Part shown: piece after piece, positions 1 to 11,259 of the stretch
How positions within the stretch are numbered: position 1 is the stretch's first letter
Layout of the letters: each line of letters begins with the position of its first letter
Source: Brachionus rotundiformis
Taxonomy: Eukaryota > Rotifera > Eurotatoria > Ploima > Brachionidae
Direction of reading: 5' to 3'
NCBI GenBank assembly: GCA_016802295.1
Contig: JAESIW010000138.1
Coordinates: forward strand, 1,792,521-1,856,520
Length of the DNA stretch: 64,000 nucleotides
Notes under the pieces: model-generated
What the model saw: the letters and a program-made list of their open reading frames with translations, nothing else
What the model was told of the DNA's origin: nothing
Database searches by the model: none
Made by a program: the position numbers and the translations under genes

Positions 1-442
1 CAAAAATTCTTCCTATTCTTTCTATTTTGATAAATTAAAATTTATTACAATAAAATATATTTAAAAAAATACTGCAACATGGTGCAACATACTTTGTCGC
101 ATATTTTTTACCAAAAAATAAAAACTTTATTTTCTTATTTTTAGGTGAACAAAATCAATAATCAGTTCAAGTCTTGTTGATACTTTACTTTTTGTCTTTT
201 ATCTAAACCAAAAAAAATTTTCTTGGTAAAAAAAGCAACTAAGTATATTGAACTATGTTGTAGTATTTTTTTAAATAAATTTTAATTTATCAAAATATTT
301 TGTTCTATTAGTTATTGAAACTGACAACACCGAAAAATTATTAAAGACAATATTAATATTTTTATCTAATTTGTTATTAGTCACAATTGTGGCATACTTA
401 AATTTCAAGAAAATCAGAACTTTGTGAACTTTGGTACAAAAA

Positions 443-506
443 CTAAATCATTACACTATAATAGATGTTGTATTTTTAGAACATATATTATAGTGTAATG
501 ATTTAG
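443..506. repeat. Perfect 20-bp inverted repeat (hairpin)
   Basis: Positions 443-462 and 487-506 are exact reverse complements, separated by a 24-bp spacer. Each arm includes a TCATTACACTATAAT core. In A/T-rich DNA short palindromes are common, but a perfect 20-bp arm with C and G positions conserved is more than background. It could be the core of a small foldback or MITE-type element, or a hairpin-forming site. No coding sequence is associated. Confidence 0.6.
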
Positions 507-714
507 AATAAGTGAATACAAACAAATTAATCACATATTATATGATATTATCATATAAATTGTTTTTTATTTATTATAAAGTCTAAATTAAATTCGACTT
601 TAGTCAAACTTAATTTTACATTTTTGGTCGACTTTTCAAATTAGCAGTCGACTCACAACACCATAAATAAAGTCATCATTTTCTTGAACTTATAATACTT
701 AATTAAATTTTTGC

Positions 715-1000
715 ATACATCTAGTAACAAAATTTAATATGAGTTTCTGATGTGGTACTTTATCAAAAGCTTTTGAGAAATCTGTGTAAATGATATCAGG
801 AAAAACAATTCTTGTCTATAGGATTTTATCAAGTTCGATTTCAAGGTTAATCAACAGTCTAGTGTCTTTGTCACACAAGATTGATAAACACTCAATTCAA
901 AATTGTAAATTATTTAAAAAAGTTCAATGGACTGATCTTGGCTTAAGTTGTTTGGGATTTCTTTAATAATAGACCTTTTTCATTAAATAGTGAATATTGT
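715..1000 (-). mobile_element. Decayed non-LTR retrotransposon fragment (RT motif A region)
   Basis: The reverse complement of about 720-795 reads IIYTDFSKAFDKVPHQKLI, the reverse-transcriptase core around the first catalytic aspartate (D-F-S-K-A-F-D) of Jockey/CR1-type LINEs. Farther upstream on the same strand an RT-like stretch (TRLLINLEIELDKIL) leads into it, with an in-frame stop between. No intact ORF, endonuclease or downstream catalytic motif (YADD-type) is visible, so this is a dead internal fragment. Confidence 0.7.
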
Positions 1001-1122
1001 CTAGCTCAATAATTTCCTCTGTGTAGCACATCAATCAAAACTGATTTTGTCTGAATCAGCTTTAGAAGATAATAAATTAATTAATTAAGTTAATTCTTTT
1101 ATATATATTTTTCAATTAGATC

Positions 1123-1614
1123 AAAATAGCTTTCAAAGAAATAAAATAGTTACTAACTCAATCATATTTGACATTATTTAATTTAATTGTATTAACAAAA
1201 AATAATTGACACAAAGATCACTATTGAATGACTACCTGACAAACACTCCTGTTTCAAACAAAAAGTTTAACAACTTATTTTAAAATTTCAAAAAAACTAT
1301 TATCTAGTAAATCGTATAACCTATATTTTACCTATCAACTTTAAACTTTTTAAATTAAATTTATATTGTTTTATCCTGCTATGATCATATTTGTTCTCTG
1401 GCAAATACATAAAGTCTCTCCTTTTTTTATATTTAATTCAATATTTTAACGTTAAGCTAAAAAGAAGGACTATGATCCATTATGAGTGACCTGAGGACCT
1501 CCTCAAATAATATTTTAGATAAAATAAAATAGCTTTCAAAGAAATAAAATAGTTACTAACTCAATCAAATTTGACATTATTTAATTTAATTGTACTAACA
1601 AAAATAAATGACAC
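1123..1614. repeat. Direct duplication of ~90 bp (1123-1212 and 1526-1614)
   Basis: Both copies contain AATAGCTTTCAAAGAAAT, then the same A/T-rich run, ending at TGACAC. They differ by only a few substitutions and 1-bp indels over about 90 bp, and are 403 bp apart. They do not look like a simple sequence repeat. They may be terminal parts of an unrecognised element or a local duplication. Confidence 0.7.
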
Positions 1615-2475
1615 TAACATCTGTATTTTTGCTTTTTTAATATATTATACGCGTTTTAAAAATAAAAAAAAAAGTTTTTCATTCAATCATTCAGTAAACT
1701 AAAACATAATATTTCAATTAAATATTTTGGGTTTATAAAAATGAACTGGTGTTATATTTTTTTATTCAGATTTTCATGAAAATCTTTACAGTCAAGGAAT
1801 TGAAAGCAATCTTGTAGTCTAATGAATTGATCTTTAAGCAAAAATAGAAAAAAATTTTTAAATCTATCGACGATTGTGAACTCTGGTACTTATCATAATG
1901 GTTGATTGGTAAGATGGTAAAAGTATATTTAAGTATGCAAAAATTTTATGCAGAAGATAACCTAGAGCATAAATTTTTATTTTGAGCAAATATCATATAA
2001 AAAATTTTATCTTAAAATAAAATAATAATAAAAATCTTTTGAAGTAAAATATTTTTCTTTTTGTTATTTGTCTTTTTAGATAATGGCATAGAAATTATGT
2101 GAGCAGACAAGTTGTATGCCACTGGAAAATAAAGTTTAACAAAGAAGGTAAAAATTACATAATTTAAACACGCATATAAATAATAAAAAAAAACTTACAA
2201 ATGAATAAATATGCTCATATAATTATTTATTTATGTATGCATTCACAGCTCAAAATTAAGTTCATATAAGCCTAGAAACGACGAATATATTATTATTATT
2301 ATTACTATTATTCTTTATTTTCACCACTTAAATTTCCAACATCAATATAAAAATTAAAATTAAATTTAAGCAAAAAAGAAAAAAAAATAAAAATTATATA
2401 TATTAAAAAAAAAAATTCCTAATAGATATAGACAAACATAGCCCTTAGAATGAAGTGATAGACTTTGGATGCAAA

Positions 2476-3891
2476 ATGTTGAACATATCCACGAAGAGTA
2501 ACCAGTATGAGCGTGAGAGCAAGCGCAACCGGTCGTACAAGTCCAAGCATGACGACTTACTGCTGCTAAAGCGTCCCACCATACTGTCAAAGACCCGGAC
2601 CGACATAGACAGGCCTGTGTCAAAAGCCAACAAGGACGAGAATCTAAAGCCGGTGTCAAAGTCAGAGTCGTACACGGGCTTTAACAAAAGTGTCGGCAAG
2701 CTCGAGGCCGACTTGTCCAAACTTGTTCTCAAGCCGGCCAATCAACAGCAAGCACCTAAGCCGCTGATAATCCAACAGCCCGTAGCAGCAGCAGCAGCAG
2801 CAGCCACTCCCAAAGACCCTGTTTCACTGTTCAACGCGTCAATCAAGCAGCGACTGGCCATCGGTCACATGAACAGCTCAATCAAGCTGCTAGATGAAAA
2901 TCTTCAATTTGTCGACGCGCTGGATGACTACTTGTCAGACTCGAATGAAAACTACACTGTAATAGGAGTGCTGGGCAAAACGGGAGTGGGCAAATCGACC
3001 ATCATGTCTCTGCTAAGCGGCTCCGAGGCCAACACATTCAAGCCATCTGCTATCGAGACAGAAACAGCCAGGCACAAAACAACCGGCATCGACTGCTATG
3101 TGACTAAAGAGCGCACTATCCTGCTCGATGTACAGCCTCTCCTCAGCGCTTCTGTTCTCGACAAAAACATCAATGCTAGCGAACAACAGAGCAAAAAAGT
3201 TCTCGATCTAAAATACCACGAGAACAATGTGCACATGCAGTCAATAGAGCTCGCTTGTTTTTGCTTGTCAGTATGCAATGTAGTTATTCTAATGGAGGAC
3301 TGGTTCTTCGATCCCAACCTGATCACATTGATACACACGGCTGAAATGCTCCTGCCCAACATGACCGAATACGATCAGTCCTACAAGCATAAGACGCATT
3401 TGATCTATTGTTTGAACAAGTGCGACACTCTGAGCCCCATTGACTTGAAGATGATGAAAAGCGTTTATCAGAATTTCATGAAAGACTCCAAGCTGATAGT
3501 CAAGGGCTCGCTTAGTTCAGAGACAAATAGTGTGTCTAGTGCGTGCTTTTTGCGAGCCAAACGCTCGCACAAAGACCTACAAGAGGTTAACTTTGTGGTG
3601 CTGCCGTCTGTGGCCAGAGCCGAGCGTAAGTATCCTGACTAAACTATGGTTGAATTTTTGCTCAATTTGCACATTATTGTAGCGAGTGATGAGACCAATC
3701 GATTCAACGGATTGACCAGCATGGCTAGATCTATCAAGACCCTTAGCAAAGAGCTCTTGTCTATCAAAGTGAACACGGGACAAAATAGTCATGCGTTCAC
3801 GGAAAAGAAATGGTTCATTTATGCCAGCAAAGTATGGGACACGATCAAAAAGTCCTCATTCATAAGTGAATATAGTCGTTTAATGACATAA
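2476..3891 (+). CDS. smg9: SMG9, nonsense-mediated mRNA decay factor
   Basis: Exons 2476-3625 and 3683-3891, with a 57-bp GT-AG intron; 452 aa. SMG9 is a G-domain protein that, with SMG8, forms a complex with the kinase SMG1 and controls UPF1 phosphorylation in nonsense-mediated decay. The sequence shows a disordered basic N-terminus with an Ala run, a P-loop GKTGVGKS (about residues 167-174), the HKTTGID segment, and ILLDVQPLLSASVLD as in the SMG9 family. The C-terminal EKKWFIYASKVWDTIKKS block matches the family ending EKNWFHYAARIWDGVRKS. The open frame extends upstream to a GTG; I chose the first in-frame ATG (2476). It is somewhat shorter than human SMG9. Identification is confident; the exact start is less so. 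Confidence 0.93.
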
Positions 3892-6114
3892 CGAAGTGGC
3901 TAATTTAAATCGGTTGATTATCAAACAGAACGAATTGAGATCTATAGTAATAATTAGTATAAATGCATTTAAATTTAAACAAAAATAGATTTTTTTCAAA
4001 TTTATACAGAGCAAATAACAGCCTGTCTCTGGCAAAAAAAAAGATCTATTTAAGTGCATCTATTATAAGATTGTTGATTAAGCTTAAGCTGTTAAAATCA
4101 GTGCCTAAATGGCTTCAATTACTGGACATGGGTCAAATGCTTAAGTTTATATCTTAAGATTTTTTTTGTATTTTATTTACAATTAATTGAAACAAAACTT
4201 GACTTAAAAGAGTAGAAATTTTTTTTTAAAGAAACGTACAAACAAAGTGAAACCATTTGGCCTAAAATTTTTCATTATTTCTTCAATATATTGCTTAATA
4301 GCATTACTTAGATAAAATTACAAGACTTATTTTAATTTCAACTTTCAAAATGATTCAATAAAATATTCAAAATTTTAATTTTATTTTATTTTTGAACATT
4401 GGTAGAATAATTAGTCTACATTCAAACGTACAGTTTTGGCTCAGAGCTGTATGTCCCAATTTACTTAACTTATTCAAACTAAATTTACCATGTGCAGTAT
4501 TAGATATAACTGTCATCTAAAATTGCTGATCTTAAAATTGGGGTTTTGTACTTACAACTGTCTCTGTGCGAGCTCGTACAGAGTCGTACCTCGTGAGTTA
4601 CTAATTCATAGTTCTGCTTTGTGGCTATATTGAAAGATTTTGGGAAAAATTGTTGGCTCTTTCAGCGATCAAATAAATTCTTAGCTCTTTATGAATTGAT
4701 TAGATACTTGTCTTTATTGGAAGATATTTGATGATTCTAAAAACCCGATTTTGCATTTTTTGTAGTTCTGCTCTTATCTTATGAATTCCTGATTGAAGTA
4801 TTATAAAACAGTAGACGAATAGTGATCTTGTGAGTGATATACAAAGAATTCTGTTGATTTTGAAGAAGGAAAGGCCACTTGAAACTTTTAATCTTTCTGA
4901 TTAGGTTAATTTTTGAGATTTGTTTTGAATTAATCAATTTCAAATATTCTATGTGATTGATATTGGGATCTAATTATGTACCAAGGAATGCTGGATTTGG
5001 ATCGAGATGAATCTCAGTCTCAGTGAGAGTTTCCGATTTTTATTTTTATGCCATATGTTTTCTCATAGTAGGCCCAGGTCTGGTAAGTTCACTCTCTTCT
5101 GAAAAATAATTTGAATTTGATTTTTACTAGCTTTGGTTGCCGAAATACGAAAAGGGCCTTTTAAACATCTTTTAAATACTGTTTTAAATACTGATTCCTT
5201 AGTAATAGCATAGAGGAAAATATAATGTAATATAAGTTAAGATAAATTATTACTATTACTATTCGAAAAATTTAAGGAAAGACACGCAATATAAAGTTTT
5301 AGTGATTTATTAATTTTTTTTTAATTTTTCCTATGCTGAATACTCAGAAAAGTGTTTGGAGCTATTTAAAATAAAACTATTTAAAAAGAAGATCCTAAAC
5401 AACCGGATCCAAAAGAGCCGCTATTATTCACTTACATTTAACTAAAAGTAAAAAAAATGCTAGAACTTTCTTATATTATGTTATGCTGTCTTTACTTTCA
5501 TAATTCTCCTGAAAATCTAGGGTTGAGTTCAAAGAGAACGACCCGAAAAATTTGAAATATAATTTAAGGAATAGTGTGAATCTGATAGAACCAACATCAA
5601 AATCAACAAATGGTGAAAAAACTTTTGGATTATTTTTCTCTTGACTCATATTTTGGTTTGTGGTTGATGAAGATAAGAGCATTCAAGCATTCAATATTCA
5701 ACAATATTAATTTGATTTTCTCAGATTTTGTAAAAAAAATTCATAAAACTTTATTTAAATATTTCAGTGTTTTAGTTTTTTAACTTAATTTAAAAAAAAA
5801 ATTAAATTAATAAAATCAAATAGCTTATTGTTAAATTTTTATATAAATAACCTTAAATCTTAAACAATTAATTCCATACCCATTGACGAGGCATTTAATA
5901 GAACTGAGAGCCCCTCTGAGCAACAAAGCGACCACTGTTAACGACTAACCATTTGTCCTCATAAAGACAATTTAAATGACCACGCATAAAAAAGACTTAT
6001 TTTTAGCCTGAAAATTAAATAAAATCATTTTAAATTTATTAAAACAGTTATTCACTTTATTATTTTGAAATTTAAAACTAAAATTTAAAACTTAGTTTAA
6101 CAAGTCTTTATAGA
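3892..6114. other. Intergenic region with LINE remnant
   Basis: AT-rich spacer between SMG9 and SmD3. A 64-codon frame at 3963-4157 is low-complexity Leu/Lys/Ser and I do not believe it. About 4440-5100 holds a decayed retrotransposon on the minus strand (separate entry). A minus-strand frame at 5476-5682 has no recognisable similarity. The last 250 bp are the presumptive SmD3 promoter and 5' UTR, without an obvious element. Confidence 0.5.
4440..5100 (-). mobile_element. Decayed LINE, C-terminal RT region
   Basis: On the minus strand, across frames broken by stops and frameshifts, the translation includes SLFVYCFIILQSGIHKI, LQKMQNRVFRIIKYLPIKT and IHKELRIYLIAERANNF. This order (LY..I.P..., LQ.IQNR.LRII...P..T, LH...I..L..R) is typical of the end of Jockey/CR1-type LINE ORF2, after the RT domain. 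The element is dead. It is on the same strand as the RT fragment at 715-1000 and could belong to the same family, but the two do not overlap, so this cannot be tested here. Confidence 0.65.
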
Positions 6115-6534
6115 ATGTCTATCGGCGTACCAGTTAAAGTATTTCACGAGGCCGTTGGTCACATAGTCACAATAGAGACCACTATGGGCGAGCTTTTCCG
6201 TGGCAAATTAGTCGAGGCCGAGGACAATATGAACTGCTTGATGTCCAATATCACAGTCACGTACAGAGATGGCCGCACCGCTCAATTAGAACAAGTCTAC
6301 ATACGTGGTAGTAAAATTCGATTTGCCATATTGCCTGACATGATCAAAAACGCACCAATGTTCAAAAATATCAAGGGAACTAAAGCTACTCAAGGAAGAG
6401 GCAAAACTGCCATTATTCGTGCCTCGGTCAACAAAGCTGGCACGAAGGCAAGCGCTGCTGGCGCCGCTGCTGCGGCTGCAGCTGCCGCAGCGTCAGGACG
6501 TAGCAAGGGAACAAATGTGTACCAAAAAAAATAG
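6115..6534 (+). CDS. snrpd3: Small nuclear ribonucleoprotein SmD3
   Basis: Single exon, 139 aa. SmD3 is one of the seven Sm proteins that form the ring on U1, U2, U4 and U5 snRNAs (and in the minor spliceosome). The Sm1 motif (about residues 15-45) and the Sm2 motif with RGSKIRFAILPDMIKNAPM (about 64-82) are almost identical to the human protein. The tail is unusual: the RG-rich C-terminus of most SmD3 proteins, which is dimethylated and bound by SMN, is replaced by a run of Ala residues (about 115-128) followed by GRSKGTNVYQKK. A polyadenylation signal AATAAA lies at 6652-6657. The gene is convergent with the RING gene, less than 200 bp away. Confidence 0.97.
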   Translation: MSIGVPVKVFHEAVGHIVTIETTMGELFRGKLVEAEDNMNCLMSNITVTYRDGRTAQLEQVYIRGSKIRFAILPDMIKNAPMFKNIKGTKATQGRGKTAIIRASVNKAGTKASAAGAAAAAAAAAASGRSKGTNVYQKK

Positions 6535-6726
6535 TCAAAATTTGTTATTATTATTTTTTTCTCTCTCAATTGATTATTATATAAGTTTTTAGAAAAAATG
6601 TTTTGCCTATTTTTGACGATGATGATTCCATATGTATAACATTGTTGAATTAATAAACTTTTTAAATAAAAAAAAATATATTTTTATTTAATTATTTTAT
6701 TTTTTAGTTTTTTTTTTTTAACAAAA

Positions 6727-7620
6727 TTAGTGTGGTATAGCTGAACTAAGAGATTCATGCATGCTTTCGTAGCCTTCTTCACTCTTTTCTTTGCTTTGGA
6801 TATTTTCGTATTTAATTTTACCAATTGAGTCCATGACCAGCTGATGATTGTCCTCAATAAACTTGAGGCGTTGATTACCAAACAGATTCAAGTCAAAAAG
6901 AGCCTCTTCATTGGCAAGCTTTTGCTTTAAATTTTCAGACAATATTTTCACATTTTCAATGTCCGATTCTTCGGCATCAGGCGCTTCGGTTCTCAGCTTC
7001 CATTCGTCCAATTCAAACATCCATTTGTCAAGCATTTCTTTGAGTTGTGGTTCTTTTTTAAAATACTCATTTAAGCACTTTATTTCATAGTCATTAATGT
7101 GACCAAAAAACATCTCTCTATTTTGGTTCAATTCATCTATTTTCTTGTTAGTTGAATAGTTGACTTGTTCTCTTAGTTCAGTGCAGAATCTTTTTATATT
7201 GGACTCGGCATCGATAATTTTGTCATTTAGATTGGCAATTAGGCCATTGAGCTCGATTAGAAGATTGGTAGTCAATTCTATGAGTCTCTCAAAGTATTTA
7301 CCACGCGATATTTCGATCGGTTCGAAATTGAGCATGTCAGCAATCATGGTGTTTATGGGAAAGCCAGTTGGCGGAATGTTATTTTCAACATGGCACACTG
7401 GACATCTAATAGTATCATGTGGATACTCATTCTTTAAACTATTGAAGCAATTGGAGCAAATGTTATGTGAACACGGCAGGTTAAGGGGGTTGACAAATTG
7501 ATGGTCACAGCTCGGACATATAAGATAGTCTCTAATAAAACTTGCTCTGTAAAATTTTTCTTTACCTGAGACTTGAGCATAAGTTTTAAGTGATGTCTCA
7601 AATAGTTCATTGGAATTCAT
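6727..7620 (-). CDS. RING-finger protein, TRIM-like
   Basis: Single exon, 297 aa, ATG at 7620. A C3HC4 RING is complete: Cys35, Cys38, Cys50, His52, Cys55, Cys58, Cys73 and Cys76, with a Pro after the seventh Cys (RCPVC). After it, residues 95-270 are acidic, charged and helical, probably coiled coil. There is no B-box, NHL or SPRY domain, so it is shorter than classical TRIM proteins. By family rules it should be a ubiquitin E3 ligase whose coiled coil dimerises or binds substrate; no specific substrate can be read from the sequence. I do not recognise a one-to-one orthologue. Confidence 0.85.
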   Translation of the reverse strand: MNSNELFETSLKTYAQVSGKEKFYRASFIRDYLICPSCDHQFVNPLNLPCSHNICSNCFNSLKNEYPHDTIRCPVCHVENNIPPTGFPINTMIADMLNFEPIEISRGKYFERLIELTTNLLIELNGLIANLNDKIIDAESNIKRFCTELREQVNYSTNKKIDELNQNREMFFGHINDYEIKCLNEYFKKEPQLKEMLDKWMFELDEWKLRTEAPDAEESDIENVKILSENLKQKLANEEALFDLNLFGNQRLKFIEDNHQLVMDSIGKIKYENIQSKEKSEEGYESMHESLSSAIPH

Positions 7621-10244
7621 TTTCTTTATAGTATTTTCAAAAAATATATATATTTTTTATTTAATTTCAAGTGCTTATTTATAGCATTATATAGAATTTA
7701 TTTTTAGTTTTTTTTTTAAGAATTTTTGTTTATCATTAATATGGAATAGTCTTGAATTCTTACTAAATAAAATTTATTTTGAAATATATTTAAAATTTAT
7801 AGCAAAATTTTTATTCAGAATAAAAAATAATATGTATTTTTGAGTATTTATTTTGATTAAATCAAGTATTTGTATAAAGGTACGCTGATAGTTGTATTCA
7901 AAATGATTAAAAGACACTAGTTGGTTTTATAAAAACAATCCAGTTAAAAAATATTGTTCTGTCATTTTTATTTTTATTTTTATTTTTATTATTGGTTTAT
8001 GGAATTTTTTCTTAATTAAATTTATTTTAAATTGAAATAATTTTGAACTTTGAAATTTAATTCAAATTACTAGAGTTAAAATATTATTTTTCATAACTTA
8101 AATTACCTGATTTTGTCACCCTCCTCTTTTCGCAACCGGGCTTGGGACCGGCTTTGGCAGAGTTATGACGGCGTCTTTCCCTAAGAAGCCAGTGGGACGT
8201 TCGTCATAAACAGCGCCACTCATCCGAGCACCCAAAATCGGCTGCGAACTCGGCAACTATTTAGACTAGCTTGGAACCACAAACCAAGCGACTTTTCTCT
8301 TTCAATTGAGATAAAGTCTTAAAGCTTCCAAAGTTACGCACTACCTGCAGAGGGTCAGCTGTACAGCAGATTCTCGCTCCTTTCGGATTCTATACTGGGA
8401 GATGGTCGAAGCCAGCGGCGCCCTCATACGACAAGACTTGGACAAAGACCCGTAGGCCTATTTACCCGCCATACAGCTCTTCTGCAGACTACGTGAAAGA
8501 CCACACACACACACATACGGTGCATGTGGCTGCCACCACCCTCCTCTTTTTTCATCAGGGCTTGGGACCTGCGGATCGGCAGAGTTATGGTGACTGCTTT
8601 GTGATTCCATTTCCTAAAATTAAAAATATTCTTGAAATTTTGAATAAAATGAATGAATTAATTTTTAAAGCACACTCTTTTTATACCCTTCCAATTCACC
8701 TGTACATTCGTAAAAACCAGGTGACCAATTTGTACAGTAAATTATTTTAAAGAAAGACGAAAAATCAAGACTTTATAAGTATATGGTAACAATAAGCCTG
8801 TTACATAAAATTTTGTCAATTTTAATTGATTTAAGATAAAAAATTATTTTTTACTATTTTTATTAATTTATTAGATAGTTTGTAATAAAAATTCCTCCAA
8901 AAGCTTTATTGATTAAACTAATATTGCGCAATAATCCAATTTTTTTCATCAATTTAATTAATTCTTAAACAAATCAGCCAGTTTATTTTTCAATTGATTG
9001 TTTACTTATTAAAAGGATCATAAATAATTTATTAATTGAAATTTTGTTGAGAAAAAATTTTTTAATGATTTTAAACCGAACAGTAGAATGGTAAACAAGG
9101 TGAGAGTGAGTCTTTAGGCGGTAAGTTAAACAGAGGAACAATTTATGCCATACTGATACAAATAAAAGGAAATAGATAATTTGTTCATTTTTTAACTGGC
9201 CGGAATTTAATAATTAACAACCAAAATATAACAAAGATAGGTATATTAGACCAAATGAGACAACTATTTTGTCTTAATTTAATTTTTTGCCTCAGTTCTT
9301 TAGTAAAATCGATTTTTGATAAGGGAAATTCTCTAAAATTTCCCCTCAATTTGAACAATAATCTTAAGGAAATTCAAATATGGTAGAGCATTGATTTCAA
9401 TCTGGCCTTCTTTATTTGCTCAAATACTTAATTGATTAATTAAATTAAAAACCTATTATTGTTATATTCAAATTAACTGGTATGCCATGCAACCAAAACC
9501 AACAACAACATGGACAACAAGCACATGTTCTCCTATCAACTGGTATTTGCCAGTCTCAAGTTTCACTCGGACTGCACCGGACTACTGTGATTACATTTCA
9601 AGTGTATGTCTTTGTTTTGATACTTAGTGCAAGCAATTGATTTTTGCCAAAGCTATCAGATGACAGCCTACAAATTAGGCTAACACATTTTTTAGGGTAT
9701 TAAGCGAAATAGATCTGAGCTCTACGTTTCTCTATTCTTAATCGTTTTAAAATAATTATTAAGTGGTACTTGCTATTTTAAATAGAAAAGTAAATAACAC
9801 TGATTTTCTTGGCTCACACAAACTTAAAGAAAACAATTAACTCTCTACGCTACGAGATTTGTAGTTGTAGTTTGGTTGTTGTTGTAGTTGTTGATTTAAG
9901 AGTGTAATTTATACCTAGCTCAAAGCTCTGTGCTCTAATCTAATTAGCTTGGACAATAGAACGAGCTGGTGGTCTACCGGCTCGATCCTTTAGAAGCGCG
10001 TCCAAGCAGGCCACCGAATAAATCAAAAACTCATAAATTAAATTTAAAAAAATTTTATTCAAAATCAAAAATTAAAAAATAAAAGTGGAATAAGATAAAA
10101 AAAATATCTATATTTGATAATAATGAAGATATCTATTTAAAAATGATCTAAATTTATATTTATTTTATACACACTTTAAAGCCAACATAAATCACCCAAA
10201 CAAAAAAAAAAATACAAAAGAGGTTTTGAACATATTTATTGTGT
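7621..10244. other. Intergenic region with dispersed repeat copy A
   Basis: AT-rich spacer between two minus-strand genes. It contains repeat copy A (8115-8725). About 9480-9600 and 9950-10015 are visibly richer in G+C than their surroundings and may be control elements or small exons of unknown genes. No complete gene can be supported. Confidence 0.5.
8115..8725 (+). repeat. Dispersed GC-richer repeat, copy A
   Basis: This block is far richer in G+C than its flanks and recurs at 41790-42423 (copy C, plus strand) and 21605-22122 (copy B, minus strand, truncated). It begins GTCACC and ends GGTGAC, a 6-bp terminal inverted repeat also seen in copy C. Inside are related direct sub-repeats: CACCCTCCTCTTTT...GGGCTTGGGACC...GGCAGAGTTATG occurs at the 5' end (8118) and again near 8536. 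A short CA run is at 8503-8515. It has no protein-coding content that I trust. It is probably a non-autonomous transposable element of unknown class. Confidence 0.8.
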
Positions 10245-11259
10245 TTATCTATAGTTATGAGAATTGGGAGTGTCGTAGTCGTCTTCATCGTCCTCTAGAC
10301 TAAAGCTGTCCTCGTTGGTCACATCTATTTCGCTCTCGTCCTCGTCAAACTCGCTCGCACTGCACACATCGTCCTCGTCGGCTTTGAGCAGCGAATTGAC
10401 CGAGTTGAGGCAACTGGAGCCGGAGTTGTGTGACGCTGAGGGCGAAATTGGTTCGCCGGCTTTTTTCTCCGCTGTTTTCTCTTTTTCCAAACTCTTGGCC
10501 TTCATCATCTCGCGCTCCTTGCTATTGCGCCACTTCATGCGCCTATTCTGAAACCAAATCTTGACCTGTGAGTCTTTGAGATTGAGGCGAGCGGCCAGCT
10601 TCTTGCGGTCCGGCTTGCTTATGTACTTTTGCTTGAGGAACGCTGCCTCTAAGCCTTTTCGCTGGCTGTCCGAGAACACGGCTCGCCTGAGAACGCCGCG
10701 TCTCTGCTTGGGCCTGAACCCGGGCCACAGCATCGGGTTCATGTACGCGTTGACTAAATTTCCACTCGAGTGACCTTTATGTTAAACAATTATTAATTAA
10801 ATTAAGCCATTGCCCAGAGGCGACAGATTGCTGGCGCCACTTACCACTAATCGGATAATTGATTTGGTCCATTTTGGGCTGTTTGAATGCGGGGTCAAGT
10901 GCGGCATTAGTCGGTCTTGTGAAGAAGTGCGGCATGCGGGCGGGCCTGTCCTCGTCACGGACGCATGGTCGCTTGACTGGCGAGTGGCCGAGTATGGCGT
11001 CCATGCTGAACTTGAGCAATGGTCTCTTCTGGGCCCGGTCGGGCTCTTCGGCCTTGACCTCTTTGGCTGGTAGCCGGTTGTGCAGCAACTCGGACAAAAA
11101 GGCCGGCTCCGCTTGCCTCATCTGATTCAAGTACTCATGGTTCTGCTGCTGTAGTTGAAGATGGAACAGAGCTGCTGACTGCAGTGCCGAGTAGTACTGG
11201 CTTGGCAATGGCTTCACGCCCGGCTCTGTCTGCTTATCATATGCTGAGTTAAACAACAT
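10245..11259 (-). CDS. dbx: Dbx homeobox transcription factor
   Basis: Two exons, 11259-10845 and 10774-10245, with a 70-bp intron; 314 aa. Dbx proteins are homeodomain repressors that pattern interneuron progenitors in animal nervous systems. The homeodomain (about residues 164-223) carries GVLRRAVFSDSQRK, KQKYISKPDRKKLA and KDSQVKIWFQNRRMKWRNSK, diagnostic of the Dbx class. Exon 1 has an LLKFSMDAILG motif, matching the conserved N-terminal Dbx motif that recruits Groucho-type co-repressors. The C-terminus is strongly acidic with a SEIDVT segment, also as in vertebrate DBX1. The splice restores GHSSGNLVNAYMNPM in frame. The open frame extends to a TTG, so I used the first ATG (11259). Confidence 0.93.

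Larger units (their letters stand above)
1..2475. other. AT-rich intergenic region with repeat remnants
   Basis: No intact gene is visible. The stretch holds a perfect 20-bp inverted repeat (443-462 with 487-506), a decayed reverse-transcriptase fragment on the minus strand (about 715-1000) and a direct duplication of about 90 bp (1123-1212 and 1526-1614), each listed separately. The rest is low-complexity A/T with trinucleotide runs near 2290. The last part must contain the 5' UTR and promoter of SMG9, but I see no clear core promoter element. Confidence 0.6.

Noticed and set aside
3963..4157. 64-codon frame downstream of SMG9
   Set aside because: Low-complexity Leu/Lys/Ser without similarity; probably 3' flank.
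8493..8750. 85-codon frame in repeat copy A as a transposon protein
   Set aside because: Starts in a CA repeat, runs into A/T-rich sequence, and is not kept in copy C, where the end differs.
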